Counted from the first letter of the stretch, positions 34,676 to 43,746 are shown. The stretch is 64,000 nucleotides of DNA from Phycisphaerae bacterium (GCA_016795035.1 JAEUIT010000040.1:55081-119080), one strand, 5' to 3'. Notes: generated by a model from the letters alone, not told the origin. Translations and numbers: made by a program.

Positions 34676-36439
34676 TCAGCCGCGCGCCGCCCGCCCCGCC
34701 TCCTGCGCTCGTCCGGCCGCCACCGACGCTTCCCATTCGCTGCGCGTCGCACTTGGCACTCGGTCGAGGAGGCCGAGGTCGCGGTAGGTCTCGAGGAGCG
34801 ACTCCGCCTCCATCGCGCGGTAGACGGTGTCGGCGTCGACGATCGACTTCCCGATCACCGACTCGAGCATCGCCTGCGTGTAGGTCGGCTTCACGGCGGC
34901 GGTCGACTTCGTGCCGTACTGGTTCAGGTTCGACGCGAAGATGCCGGCGGCGCTGACGGGCAGGAAGTCCTCGTAGCGAAGGCCTTCGAAGGCGACATGG
35001 CCGGCGGCGACGAGCGCCCACAACTCCACGTTGCTGGCAGCGCCCTTTGCGGCGACGCCCGCGCGCGTGGCGTGGAAGCGCCCGTACACGAGCCCCGACC
35101 TCAGGAGGTCGGTGAGCGACTTCGGGAATTCCGCGAAGTGCTTCGCGTACATCCGCTCGTATGCGTCCATGTCGCGCTTGATGAGCGACGGGTCGGAATC
35201 CTTCTCGGCGTCGGCCGCGGCGAGGCAACGGTCGTAGAGCTCGCGTCCCTTCTTCGTGGTCGCGTAGAAGCGCTGCTCGATCTCGCCGAAGCGCGCGGTG
35301 TGCTTGGCGTCGACCGTCGTGCCGTCCGAGTTCGCGAACTGCACCGGCTCCGTGAGCGCCTTGTAGGCATCCTGGCGAAGGAGGACGTGCGTGTCTTCCG
35401 ACGGCCCTTCGGTGAAGTCCTTGAAGCCCGAGTGGTTGAGCGACTTCAGCTGGAGGTCGGCTTGTGCGAGCCGCGTCGCGAGCCCGTCGACGATCGTCGC
35501 GATCGCGCTCGGCGCGAGCGTGCCGTGCGGGAAGGCGTCGATCGCGTCGGCGCTGAGATGCTTGAAGTGGAGCTTCATCCAGTGGCGGTCGGCCTGCGCG
35601 GCGAGCCGCGTGAGCGACACGGTCGCGCGGGAGCGGAACGTCGCGTCGGTCCACTCGCCGAGGCAGAACTTCATGGCCGCCGTGTAGAGGTCCATGCAGA
35701 ACGTGTTCGGCGTGAGGTGATTCAGGTGGTGCGACTCGAAGCACGCGATGTCGGCCGCGATCTTGAAGCCGGAGTTGCAGAGGTCGTTATAGAGCTGGAA
35801 GTCGCGGGCCTTGCCCGTCCACTTGAAGATCCGTTCGGTGCCCTCGCGGATGAGCGCGTTCGCGTCGTCCCAGGAGAGGCCGCCCTGCCGCTCGTTCTTC
35901 TCGAGCAACTCCTTCGCCTTCGCGGAGAAGACCTGCCGCGTAGCTAACAACTCTTCGATGCGGGCCTTCGTCGCCGGGTCGAAGTAGTCGGTCTGCAGCA
36001 ACGACGAGAAGACGCGATGCTCGGGCCGGTACATCGAGCGGAACGCGGTCGCGACGATCGGCTGCGACTTCGCGCCGACGTTCGACATGTCGTAGTAGTT
36101 GTGCGGCTCCATCGCGAAGGCCGCGAAGAAGCGGGCGATGAGGCGGTACTCGTCGGGCCGCCCGATGCGAATCGCGCCGTGGCGCTCGGAGCTCGTCTTG
36201 TCGAGGTCTTCCGTCGACATCGCGAAGCCCGGATAGAGCTGGCCAAGAACGGCGCACACCGCCTTGTTGCACTCCTGGTTCACGAGGAGCGACTTGTCGT
36301 AGAGCGGGACTTCCTTGCCGAACATCCGCGAGAGCTCGGCGAAGAGCCGGTTCTGCATGTCGATCTTGTTGGCGAAGCGGCCGGCATCGGTGCGGCCGGG
36401 GGCGGACGAGAGCGAGGTCGAGGCGGGCGTCGCGGTCAT
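34676..36439 (-). CDS. DUF1338 / 2-oxoadipate dioxygenase-decarboxylase-like enzyme
   Basis: 587 aa. The sequence matches the DUF1338 family (E. coli YdcJ, Pseudomonas HglS), including the HHLNHLTP motif with a metal-binding histidine and the C-terminal RFGEIEQRFYATTKKGRELYD segment. HglS converts 2-oxoadipate to 2-hydroxyglutarate in lysine degradation; that function is known for HglS and inferred here. The protein is over 100 residues longer than YdcJ, mainly in the C-terminal half. The ATG at 36439 is used; a GTG at 36493 would overlap the stop of the upstream phaR by four bases (GTGA) and is a real alternative. Confidence 0.85.
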   Translation of the reverse strand: MTATPASTSLSSAPGRTDAGRFANKIDMQNRLFAELSRMFGKEVPLYDKSLLVNQECNKAVCAVLGQLYPGFAMSTEDLDKTSSERHGAIRIGRPDEYRLIARFFAAFAMEPHNYYDMSNVGAKSQPIVATAFRSMYRPEHRVFSSLLQTDYFDPATKARIEELLATRQVFSAKAKELLEKNERQGGLSWDDANALIREGTERIFKWTGKARDFQLYNDLCNSGFKIAADIACFESHHLNHLTPNTFCMDLYTAAMKFCLGEWTDATFRSRATVSLTRLAAQADRHWMKLHFKHLSADAIDAFPHGTLAPSAIATIVDGLATRLAQADLQLKSLNHSGFKDFTEGPSEDTHVLLRQDAYKALTEPVQFANSDGTTVDAKHTARFGEIEQRFYATTKKGRELYDRCLAAADAEKDSDPSLIKRDMDAYERMYAKHFAEFPKSLTDLLRSGLVYGRFHATRAGVAAKGAASNVELWALVAAGHVAFEGLRYEDFLPVSAAGIFASNLNQYGTKSTAAVKPTYTQAMLESVIGKSIVDADTVYRAMEAESLLETYRDLGLLDRVPSATRSEWEASVAAGRAQEAGRAARG

Positions 36440-36489
36440 GGCGTCAAGCGTAGAAGGTCGAACGCGTCGGGTGGAGGGTTCGTGCGCCG

Positions 36490-37011
36490 TCACGCGGGCG
36501 GCGTCTGGCGCGCGGCGATCGACGCGAAGTCGCGGGCGAGCGCCTCAAGTCGCGAACGAAGGTCGGCGATCGCGGCGTCGGCCGCGGGCGTCGGCCCGGG
36601 GGTCATGCCCGGTACTGGGGGCATGGGGGGCATCGGCCACGGGAAGCCGCTTGCAGCCGCGCCCGGCGCGGATCCCGCAGCGGATGCGAAGCCAGCCATC
36701 CCCTGCATCGCCTGCTTCATGAAGCCCTCGGACATCTGCCGCAGGAGCCCCTCGCTCGCCCGGATCATGAGGTGGAAGACTTCCGGCGGGATCGAGGCGA
36801 ACTTCTCGGGGTTTCGCTCGATGACGGCCTGGGCGAGCACGAGACTCGTGATGTCGGCCCCCGACTTCGAATCGGTCACGCAGACGGTGTTCCCGGCGAC
36901 GACGAGGTCGTAGAGCTCGCCGTGGGTGAGGTGGCAACTCCGGGTGCGGTCATAGAGCCGGCGGTTCGGGTACTTCCGGATCTGGAGGAGGGTTGGGAGA
37001 GGGCCGCTCAT
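36490..37011 (-). CDS. phaR: Polyhydroxyalkanoate synthesis repressor PhaR
   Basis: 173 aa. The N-terminal PhaR DNA-binding domain is clear (IRKYPNRRLYDRTRSCHLT, then ITSLVLAQAVIE). A helix (LMIRASEGLLRQMSEGFMKQA) and a proline/alanine-rich region follow, then a terminal coiled stretch. PhaR binds PHA granules and the promoters of phasin and its own gene, releasing DNA when polymer forms. It is divergent from the phasin gene across 258 bases, the expected arrangement for such control. The ATG at 37011 directly precedes the domain; upstream residues look non-coding. Confidence 0.92.
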   Translation of the reverse strand: MSGPLPTLLQIRKYPNRRLYDRTRSCHLTHGELYDLVVAGNTVCVTDSKSGADITSLVLAQAVIERNPEKFASIPPEVFHLMIRASEGLLRQMSEGFMKQAMQGMAGFASAAGSAPGAAASGFPWPMPPMPPVPGMTPGPTPAADAAIADLRSRLEALARDFASIAARQTPPA

Positions 37012-37162
37012 AGTGCTTGCGCGTGAAATCCTACCGACGCCCTCCTGCCATCGGACCGTTGGCTCGGAGAGATTCGGGTTTTCGAGCCGAGAAGCCGGGA
37101 GTCTCTCGACACCGGCGGGCACCCGAACCGATAGTGGCCTTCACGCAACTGCTTCCTTCTTG

Positions 37163-37190
37163 TTGACGCTGCACTAAAGCCCCGTACACT
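37163..37190 (+). promoter_or_regulatory. Candidate promoter of the phasin gene
   Basis: TTGACG (37163-37168) and TACACT (37185-37190) are separated by 16 bases, about 80 bases before the phasin ATG and inside the phaR-phasin divergent region. PhaR would be expected to bind near here. No single convincing PhaR operator was picked out by eye. Confidence 0.5.
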
Positions 37191-37269
37191 CACCCCAACT
37201 GATTCGGGGATGCCGGCTCTACCGCCTGCCTCCGACTTTCGGCTCCGCACACCCTCTCGAGACACACCC

Positions 37270-37926
37270 ATGACCGCGACCGCCACCACCAACGGAACGA
37301 CGACCAACGCCAATCAGGCCGCCAACCCCACCGCCAACGCGTTCGCGAACGCCGAAACCTGCTGCCGCACCGCAGCCGACACGCTTCGCAAGAACGTCGA
37401 CCTCGGCATGAACGCGTCCTCGACGATGGCCTCGGCCATGATGCAGGCGTGGACGAGCGCCTGGAAGGCCGTCGGCGCGATGCCGACCCCGACCGCCCCG
37501 TCCGCCGACGCGGTCAAGACTTGGCCGATGGATTGCATGAACGCCGTCCGCGAAGCCACGAACGTCGGCACGACCTTCATGCACGGCGTCATCGACGCGC
37601 AGGCCCGCTTCGCCCAGGAGTCGACCGCGATGGCTGTCGACGCCCTCCGCGCGAACGCCCGCCTCGTCGAGCGCTCGCTCGCGGTCACGACCGACGCCGT
37701 CCGCAGCGCCGTCGAGTCGATGCCGGCTGCAACGCAGAAGGCGACGTCCGGCTGCAACGCGAAGAACGCCGCCCCGGCCTTCGAGGCGATGGCCAACGAG
37801 TCGCGCGAGATCTTCGTCGACGCCTGCAACGCGGTGTCGACCATGGCCGACCGCGCCACGGCGACCAACGTCACGTTCGTCAAGAACGTCGCGAAGGCGA
37901 CCGAGACCGCGTTCGTCCGCAACTGA
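37270..37926 (+). CDS. Phasin-like PHA granule protein
   Basis: 218 aa, almost entirely helical and alanine-rich with regularly spaced hydrophobics (for example MMQAWTSAWKAV), as in phasins that coat PHA granules. Cysteine residues are unusually frequent for such a protein (residues in ETCC, MDCM, SGCN, DACN). The assignment rests on composition and on its place between phaR and phaE/phaC more than on a strict motif. A hairpin after the gene could lower downstream transcription so that phasin is made in excess. Confidence 0.7.
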   Translation: MTATATTNGTTTNANQAANPTANAFANAETCCRTAADTLRKNVDLGMNASSTMASAMMQAWTSAWKAVGAMPTPTAPSADAVKTWPMDCMNAVREATNVGTTFMHGVIDAQARFAQESTAMAVDALRANARLVERSLAVTTDAVRSAVESMPAATQKATSGCNAKNAAPAFEAMANESREIFVDACNAVSTMADRATATNVTFVKNVAKATETAFVRN

Positions 37927-37949
37927 CGCGATTCCCCATACGGACCCAC

Positions 37950-37985
37950 GCCGCGCGGCGGAGATCGCTCCGCCGCGCGGCTCTT
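37950..37985 (+). terminator. Hairpin between phasin and phaE (partial terminator or attenuator)
   Basis: CCGCGCGGCGGAG (37951-37963) and CTCCGCCGCGCGG (37968-37980) form a perfect 13-bp stem with an ATCG loop; a further G-C pair extends it to 14. Only CTCTTG follows, so termination may be incomplete. That would fit a need for much phasin and little synthase. Confidence 0.75.
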
Positions 37986-37996
37986 GAGAACTCCCA

Positions 37997-38512
37997 ATGG
38001 CTGACGCAACGAACCAAGGCAACGCCCCCGTCGATCCCGTCACCGGCTTCTGGCGCGACATGTGGGCTCGCTACGCGGCCGCCGCGGGCAGCATGCCCGG
38101 CATGGGCGCCGCCGGCGGCGCGACCGGCGATTCGCCGTTCGGCCAAGGCGCCTTCTTCTCGCCCGACGCGATGCGGCGCATGCAGAACTCGTACTTCGAG
38201 GCGATGGCCAAGTACGCCGAGGACTACATGAAGACGCCGCAATTCCTCGAGTCGATGAAGCGCTCGATGGACCAGGCGCTCGCCTTCCGTCAGCAGATGG
38301 ACGGCTTCCTCAAGTCGAACATGGCCAGCGCGTTTGAGGCCGCCAGCGGCGGCGCGAACACCGAAGTGCTCGGCGCGATCCGCCAGCTCTCGGCGCGCAT
38401 CGACGAACGGCTCACGAACCTCGAAGCCCGCCTCTCGGCGCTTGAGGGCGCCGCCGGTCTCGAGAACGCCGCCGCGCCAGCGAAGCCCGGCAAGCGCGCC
38501 GCGAAACACTGA
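37997..38512 (+). CDS. phaE: PHA synthase class III subunit PhaE-like (short form)
   Basis: 171 aa. It contains the PhaE-like start DPVTGFWRDMWARYA, a helix-rich middle (NSYFEAMAKYAEDYMKTPQF and LAFRQQMDGFL) and a C-terminal coiled-coil segment (IRQLSARIDERLTNLEARLS). PhaE binds PhaC in class III PHA synthases. Classical PhaE is about twice this length, so this is a shortened form. It ends 29 bases before phaC, which supports a two-subunit synthase. Confidence 0.75.
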   Translation: MADATNQGNAPVDPVTGFWRDMWARYAAAAGSMPGMGAAGGATGDSPFGQGAFFSPDAMRRMQNSYFEAMAKYAEDYMKTPQFLESMKRSMDQALAFRQQMDGFLKSNMASAFEAASGGANTEVLGAIRQLSARIDERLTNLEARLSALEGAAGLENAAAPAKPGKRAAKH

Positions 38513-38541
38513 TTCCCTCGCCTCCGCCAACGGAACTCCAC

Positions 38542-39732
38542 GTGACCGACGCATCCACCGGCTCGACCGCCACGCCGCCCTTCGGCTTTCCGTTCCCCTT
38601 TCCGTTTCCGATGCCTGGCGCCCCGGGCGGGATGCCCAATCCTGCCGCCGCGTTCGCCCAGATGACGGAGCAAATGACGAAGGCGTGGCAGAGCGAATTC
38701 GAGGCGATGACGAAGAAGGCCGCCGCCTTCCCGAAAGTCGTCGAAGCCGCGATGAACGCGAAGAAGGGTTCGACCCCGCATGAGGTCGTGATGAGCGAGC
38801 CTCCGGTGCGGCTTCTTCGCTATACGGGGAAGGCCGACAAGCGTCACGGCACGCCGGTCCTCTTCGTCTTCGCGCTCGTCAATCGCCCGTACGTCCTTGA
38901 TCTCCTTCCGCACAAGAGCGTGGTGCGGCAATTCCTGAACGCCGGCTTCGACGTCTACATGATCGACTGGGGCACGCCGTCGCCCGCCGACGCGACGAAG
39001 ACGCTCCACGACTACGTCGAGGGCCATCTCCATCGCGCCGTCGAGCGCATCCTGCAGGAGACCGGCAGCCCCGACATCAATCTCATCGGCTACTGCATGG
39101 GCGGCACGATGTCGGCGATGTACGCGTCGCTCCATCGCGAGCTCGTGCGCAACCTGATCCTGATGGCGGCGCCGATCGATTGGTCGAGCCGCGATTCGCT
39201 CCTTCTCACCTGGACCGATCCCAAGCACTTCGACGTCGATGCAATCGTCGACACGTTCGGCCTGATTCCGCCGGCCTTCCTCGGCAACTCGTTCGCGCTC
39301 CTGAAGCCCGTCGCCAACTACTTCCAAAAGTGGCAGGGCTTCTACGACAAGATGGACGACGAGAAGTTCCTCGAGGACTTCTTCGCCATGGAGACGTGGT
39401 CGAACGACAACATCCCGATCGCGGGAGAGGTCTATCGCGACTTCGTGAAGTACGGCTTCCAGCAGAACCGTCTCGTCAAGGGGACGTTCCCGCTCGGCAA
39501 GCACACGATCAACTTAGGCAACATCACCTGCCCGGTGCTGAATCTCACCGCCGACGCCGACCACCTCGTCCTTCCGTGCCAAAGTACGCCGCTCAAGGAT
39601 TGCGTCAGTAGCACCGACTTCACCGAGATGAGCGTGAAGGCCGGCCACATCGGCCTGAGCGTGGGCAGCCGCGCGCATAAGGAAGTGTGGCCGAAGGCGA
39701 CGAAATGGCTTTCGGAAAGGAGTCAGGATTGA
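38542..39732 (+). CDS. phaC: Class III polyhydroxyalkanoate synthase subunit PhaC
   Basis: 396 aa. It has the lipase-like box GYCMGG with the nucleophile Cys185, an aspartate near 338-340 (TADADHLV) and the catalytic His369 (KAGHIGL). An extra N-terminal segment rich in PFPF and MPG precedes the core and is longer than in Allochromatium PhaC. It polymerises hydroxyacyl-CoA to PHA at granules with PhaE. The start is GTG with a GGA 8 bases before. The last residues (ERSQD) and the stop are built from the heptad repeat that follows. Confidence 0.95.
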   Translation: MTDASTGSTATPPFGFPFPFPFPMPGAPGGMPNPAAAFAQMTEQMTKAWQSEFEAMTKKAAAFPKVVEAAMNAKKGSTPHEVVMSEPPVRLLRYTGKADKRHGTPVLFVFALVNRPYVLDLLPHKSVVRQFLNAGFDVYMIDWGTPSPADATKTLHDYVEGHLHRAVERILQETGSPDINLIGYCMGGTMSAMYASLHRELVRNLILMAAPIDWSSRDSLLLTWTDPKHFDVDAIVDTFGLIPPAFLGNSFALLKPVANYFQKWQGFYDKMDDEKFLEDFFAMETWSNDNIPIAGEVYRDFVKYGFQQNRLVKGTFPLGKHTINLGNITCPVLNLTADADHLVLPCQSTPLKDCVSSTDFTEMSVKAGHIGLSVGSRAHKEVWPKATKWLSERSQD

Positions 39733-39858
39733 GGAGTCAGGAGTCAGGGTGAAAGCACCCGACGCGCCGGTGACGGAATGCCTTTCCCACTGACTCCTGA
39801 ATCCTGAATCCCGACTCCCGCTTTCTGCCCCCGAACCCCGACCCCTGACCCCTTCCAC
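39718..39858. repeat. Intergenic heptad inverted repeat, GGAGTCA flavour, overlapping the phaC end
   Basis: The left arm GGAGTCA, GGATTGA, GGAGTCA, GGAGTCA begins inside phaC and provides its TGA stop. The right arm is TGACTCC, TGAATCC, TGAATCC, CGACTCC, followed by CGAACCC, CGACCCC, TGACCCC of the GGGTTCA flavour. The SDR gene starts 8 bases later. Confidence 0.85.
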
Positions 39859-39865
39859 CTCCCCC

Positions 39866-40684
39866 ATGCTCAACCTCACCCCCCGCGTTGCAGTGATCAC
39901 CGGTGGCGCCAGCGGCATCGCCCGCGCCGTCGCTCGCCAACTTGGCAAAGAGGGCATTCGCGCGATCGGGTTGGTGGACTTTTCGGAGGCGGTTCACGGC
40001 GTTGCAGCCGAGATCAATAAGGCGCTCGGCCGCGAGTGCGTCCATGCGTTCCAGGGCGACGTCACCGACAAGAGTTTCCGCGCGAGCGTCTTCGCCGACC
40101 TCAAGCGTCGCTACGGCGGCGTGCAGATCTGCGTGCCGGCGGCGGGCATCGTGCGCGACGGCCTCGCGGTGCGCGTCGACAAGACGACGAAGAAGGCGAA
40201 GCTCTACGACCAGGAGTTGATGGAGAAGACAATCGCGGTGAATCTCATCGCCTCGACCTACTGGGCGATGGAGACGATCGCGAGCGTCGCCGAGAGCCGC
40301 GCCGAGCAAGGTCTCGGCGCGTGGTCGGGCGGCGATCAGGTCGAAGGCGCGATCGTCTTCATCGGATCGATCTCGTCCGCCGGCAACAAGGGCCAGGTGG
40401 CGTACGCCGCGACGAAGGCGGGCCTCGAAGGCGTGACCTCGACCCTCGCGAAGGAAGCGATCTACTACGGCATGCGCGTCGCGGTCGTGCACCCGGGCTT
40501 CACCGACACGCCGATGGTCCGGGCGATGGATCCGAAGATCATCGAGCAGGCGGTCCTGCCGAACACGCAACTCAAGCGACTGTTGGACCCCGCGGAAGTC
40601 GCCGACGCGATCTGCTTCATGATCCGAAACCCGGCGGTGTCGGGCGCGATCTGGGCGGACGCGGGCTGGCACGCGCCGGCGTAA
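39866..40684 (+). CDS. Short-chain dehydrogenase/reductase
   Basis: 272 aa with the nucleotide-binding TGGASGIA motif at the N-terminus, the catalytic Ser in IGSISSAG and the YAATK motif. It probably oxidises or reduces a hydroxy/keto group with NAD(P)H. Position after phaC suggests a link with hydroxyacyl metabolism, for example as a hydroxybutyrate dehydrogenase or acetoacetyl reductase, but substrate residues are not diagnostic. Compared with typical SDRs an insertion lies around residues 105-120 (RVDKTTKKAKLYDQ). Confidence 0.88.
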   Translation: MLNLTPRVAVITGGASGIARAVARQLGKEGIRAIGLVDFSEAVHGVAAEINKALGRECVHAFQGDVTDKSFRASVFADLKRRYGGVQICVPAAGIVRDGLAVRVDKTTKKAKLYDQELMEKTIAVNLIASTYWAMETIASVAESRAEQGLGAWSGGDQVEGAIVFIGSISSAGNKGQVAYAATKAGLEGVTSTLAKEAIYYGMRVAVVHPGFTDTPMVRAMDPKIIEQAVLPNTQLKRLLDPAEVADAICFMIRNPAVSGAIWADAGWHAPA

Positions 40685-40685
40685 G

Positions 40686-40781
40686 ACGAAGAAGAAAATA
40701 GAAAAGGAAAATGGAGAGGGCGTCGTCCGAGGGCTGGCGCCTCTCTACTTTCCATTCTCTATTGTTCTCCCTTTCCTCCCC
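40686..40781. repeat. Intergenic heptad inverted repeat, AATGGAG flavour, between convergent genes
   Basis: The left arm (GAAAATAGAAAAGGAAAATG then GAGAGG) and the right arm (CTCTCTACTTTCCATTCTCT then ATTGTTCTCCC) pair imperfectly. The right arm overlaps the last codons of the minus-strand dockerin gene and supplies its GKGEQ tail and stop. It lies between tail-to-tail genes, so it may serve as a terminator in both directions. Confidence 0.75.
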
Positions 40782-43431
40782 ACTGGCCGAGCAAGACCGC
40801 AACGTCCGCCGAGTCGACCGTTCCGTCGTCGTTGCAGTCGCCGAGGCCAGGACCGTTGCCGAAGCGGCCTAACAGAATGCCGAGGTCGACCGCGTCGACA
40901 GTGCCGTCGAGGTTCATGTCGCCCGCGCGATCGCAGGCGTCGAGAAGCCCGTTCTCGTCGAGGTCAAGCGACGAGTCGGCGGCGATCTCGTCACTGTCGT
41001 CGATGCCGTTTCCGTTGCAGTCGTCGACGGGGTCGTAGACCCAGAAGTTCGGGGAGGGCGGCGTTCCGAGGCGCCACACGAGCACACCGATCGTCGATGC
41101 GTTGGGAAGCGTCGCCCCCATGGCCATCTCGTGCCCGCGCACGCCGGTCTCGAACGAGTGCGTCTTCGCCCAGGATCCGTTGGCGCGGCGCGCAAACATG
41201 GCCGCGCCTCCGTCCTGACGGGCGATCGCGACTCGCACACCGCGTGCGTCAAACCCGCGCGACGAGTTGTTTGACTGACCGGGAACCCAACTCGCCTCAA
41301 GGTGCCAACCCGTTGGCGTCGCGCGGAAAACGAAGACTTCACGCTGCTTGAGTGAGAGGGCACCGAGCGGACTTGCGATGACATAGAGCCGATCGCCAGC
41401 GAGACGAAGCTTGGTTCCGAACCGAATCTGCCCCCCGGTCGCGGGCTTCGGCACGCGCAATGACGCAATCTCGACGAGCGCATCATCGACAACATCAAAG
41501 ATGCGCACGCGACCCTCGCTCAAGGTCGCGTCCGCCGCGGTGAGGTCGCTGAGCGCCAGGCGCTGGCCGTCCACACTCAGTGCGAGCCCGGTCGATGGAC
41601 CCGGAAGGTTGACGAGGTACGACGAGACCTCGCGCCAGCCCGTGCCCTGGTCGCGGCGGAATCGCCGAACGGGGAACACGCCGTCCGGATCGTTCGGCGT
41701 GGTCGCGAGCAACTCATCGGCGGTCGATTCGAGCGCCCAGCCGAAGCCGTCGCCGACCGCGGTGGACGCAAACGTCGCCTCCCAGGTCACGGCACCGCTG
41801 CGTGCGATGGCGCCGATCATCACCTGCGGCCCGCCGGGCAGAATGGATCCTGCGGCGGCGAGCCAATCCGCCTCCAGTGCGATCGGTGAGCCAGCGCCGT
41901 ACGTGAACGCGGGCGCGCCGACAATCACGATTCCGTCCGAAGCGGGCACGTCGGAGTCGGTCGTTTGCAGCGGTCCCACCTTGTAATTTTGCTGCCCGTC
42001 AACATCGACCATCGGCCACACGAGCGTCCGCGACCCGCACGAGACAACGTGGCCATGCAACGAGTTCATGGAGTTCCATGGCATCGTGAGCGTGGCCTTC
42101 GCGATCGGACACGCGTCAGGCGCACCGTCGCCGTCGAGGTCGATTCCGGGCTCGGCGGCGATCTGGCAGTCGTCCGGAAGATAGCTGTTGTCGCAGTCAT
42201 TCTCCGGCGTCGGCGGCTCGCACGACAGGTCGATGGCCGTGAGCGCGATGCCCGTCGGGTTTCCGCTCCACGTTGCAGCCACGTGGGAGTGGTGGCGCAC
42301 GACCGGGCCGTTGCACGCGCCCGTCTCGATGCGCGTCCAACCTTCGTCCGCCAACCGAAAGTCGACGACGTATCGATAGTAGATGCCGTTCGCGACCGAC
42401 ACGACGAGCCGGTCCTCCGCGATCAGCACCCACGCGCCGAACCCGAGGTTGTCCTCCGCGACGTCGCCGTCGGTGCGGACGAATGGCGCCCATCCGCGGC
42501 GCGTCGCTTCGGTCGTGTACACCGCCCCGTCGCGCGCCGCCAAGACGCTCGTCCCGGGGGCACCGATCGCGAGTCGCGGGCCGTCGACGGCGAGCGCCGA
42601 GCCGAACGACGCGAGCGCTTGCGGATCGGGCGACGTGAGCGTCGCGTCGAGCGTGAAGGTGGTGCCCGACCGGGCAAACGTCGCGACCGCGCCGGCACTC
42701 GTCAGGCCGTCGACCGAGGTGCCGGGCGCCCCCACCGCAAGCCACTCGGTTCCTAGAGCGAGCACGGCGCCGAATTGGCCGAGCGGCGCCGGCTCGGCCG
42801 CCTGCAACGTGGAAGTGCGGGTGTAGCGCGACCCTTCGCGGGTGAAAACAGCGACCTGACCCGCGGCCGGCACGCCGTCCACCGCCGCGAACGGCGCGCC
42901 GACGATGAGCGTGTCGCCGTCGAACGCAAGCGCCGACCCGAAGAGCCCGCCGGGGACGTCGCCCGTCAACGTTGCAGCCTCGCTCCAGACGCCGAACGCG
43001 TCGCGCTCGAGGATGGTCACGTGGCCGAGGAGTTCGCCGTTGACGTTCGTCGCCGGGGCGCCGATCGCGATGCGCCCGTCAGCGCGTGCGACGGCCTTGC
43101 CCCAGAGCGTGAAGGGCGTGAGCGGAGCGAGCGACACGGAACTCGGCTCCCCGCGGTCGAGGTCGACGATCACCACCGGCGCATTCGCGAACGGATCGCC
43201 GGCGGCGACGAACCCGCCGTCGTCGGCGGCGAGCGCGCGGATCGGATCGAGCGGCACGGGCGCCACGACCTCAAAGGGAATGCCTGCGCTGCCGCCGGTC
43301 GCGCCGGCCGTTCCTACGACGTGCCACGTCGCCGCGAGAATCATCGCGACGCACGCACGCGCTTGTCCACTTCGACGCCGTCCTCCGCCGCCGACGCCGG
43401 GGACCGGCATCGCCAAATTCAACTCGTCCAC
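40759..43431 (-). CDS. Secreted FG-GAP-like beta-propeller protein with dockerin
   Basis: About 890 aa. A signal region (RACVAMILAATWHVV) is followed by integrin-alpha-like repeats with the pattern FGSALAFDGDTLIVGAP and its variants (about residues 90-370), a calcium-type linker (DLDGDGAPD), a second set of less clear propeller blades (about 470-770) and paired dockerin repeats at the C-terminus. Such propellers usually mediate binding outside the cell. GTG at 43431 is chosen because GGAGG lies 5 bases upstream; ATG at 43410 is an alternative without a site. Confidence 0.82.
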   Translation of the reverse strand: MDELNLAMPVPGVGGGGRRRSGQARACVAMILAATWHVVGTAGATGGSAGIPFEVVAPVPLDPIRALAADDGGFVAAGDPFANAPVVIVDLDRGEPSSVSLAPLTPFTLWGKAVARADGRIAIGAPATNVNGELLGHVTILERDAFGVWSEAATLTGDVPGGLFGSALAFDGDTLIVGAPFAAVDGVPAAGQVAVFTREGSRYTRTSTLQAAEPAPLGQFGAVLALGTEWLAVGAPGTSVDGLTSAGAVATFARSGTTFTLDATLTSPDPQALASFGSALAVDGPRLAIGAPGTSVLAARDGAVYTTEATRRGWAPFVRTDGDVAEDNLGFGAWVLIAEDRLVVSVANGIYYRYVVDFRLADEGWTRIETGACNGPVVRHHSHVAATWSGNPTGIALTAIDLSCEPPTPENDCDNSYLPDDCQIAAEPGIDLDGDGAPDACPIAKATLTMPWNSMNSLHGHVVSCGSRTLVWPMVDVDGQQNYKVGPLQTTDSDVPASDGIVIVGAPAFTYGAGSPIALEADWLAAAGSILPGGPQVMIGAIARSGAVTWEATFASTAVGDGFGWALESTADELLATTPNDPDGVFPVRRFRRDQGTGWREVSSYLVNLPGPSTGLALSVDGQRLALSDLTAADATLSEGRVRIFDVVDDALVEIASLRVPKPATGGQIRFGTKLRLAGDRLYVIASPLGALSLKQREVFVFRATPTGWHLEASWVPGQSNNSSRGFDARGVRVAIARQDGGAAMFARRANGSWAKTHSFETGVRGHEMAMGATLPNASTIGVLVWRLGTPPSPNFWVYDPVDDCNGNGIDDSDEIAADSSLDLDENGLLDACDRAGDMNLDGTVDAVDLGILLGRFGNGPGLGDCNDDGTVDSADVAVLLGQWGGKGEQ

Positions 43432-43746
43432 ACCTACCTCCAGCACCGTGTCGAACTCAGTGTTGCAGGTGTGACTCCGATTGGAAGAGGCAAGGTGAAA
43501 GATCCGCGGGGAAAGGGCGGACGCTCGCCATGGCGACTCGGCGTCGCAGCGATTCCCTCGGGAGAGCGTTTCGGTCGCACGACCGGTGGCGCGACCGAGG
43601 TGCATCCCCGAATTTGTCCGCTGAGTCGGCCATTCGTGCCCAAACCCATGGAGCGTGGGCGCGATCTCGGGTAGCGTGCGTCATTCCGAAACGATCCGTC
43701 TCGATTCGATTCCCCCACCGCCACGTCTCCCGAACCGACCCCACGC
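43432..43746. other. Divergent intergenic region between dockerin gene and tetR
   Basis: About 315 bases holding divergent promoters by inference. A partial palindrome at 43687-43703 is the main feature seen. No gene is supported. Confidence 0.5.
43687..43703. promoter_or_regulatory. Candidate TetR-family operator
   Basis: CGAAACG and CGTCTCG flank ATC, a 17-bp palindrome with one mismatch, 44 bases before the tetR start. Size and location fit autoregulation by the adjacent TetR protein. Confidence 0.35.
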
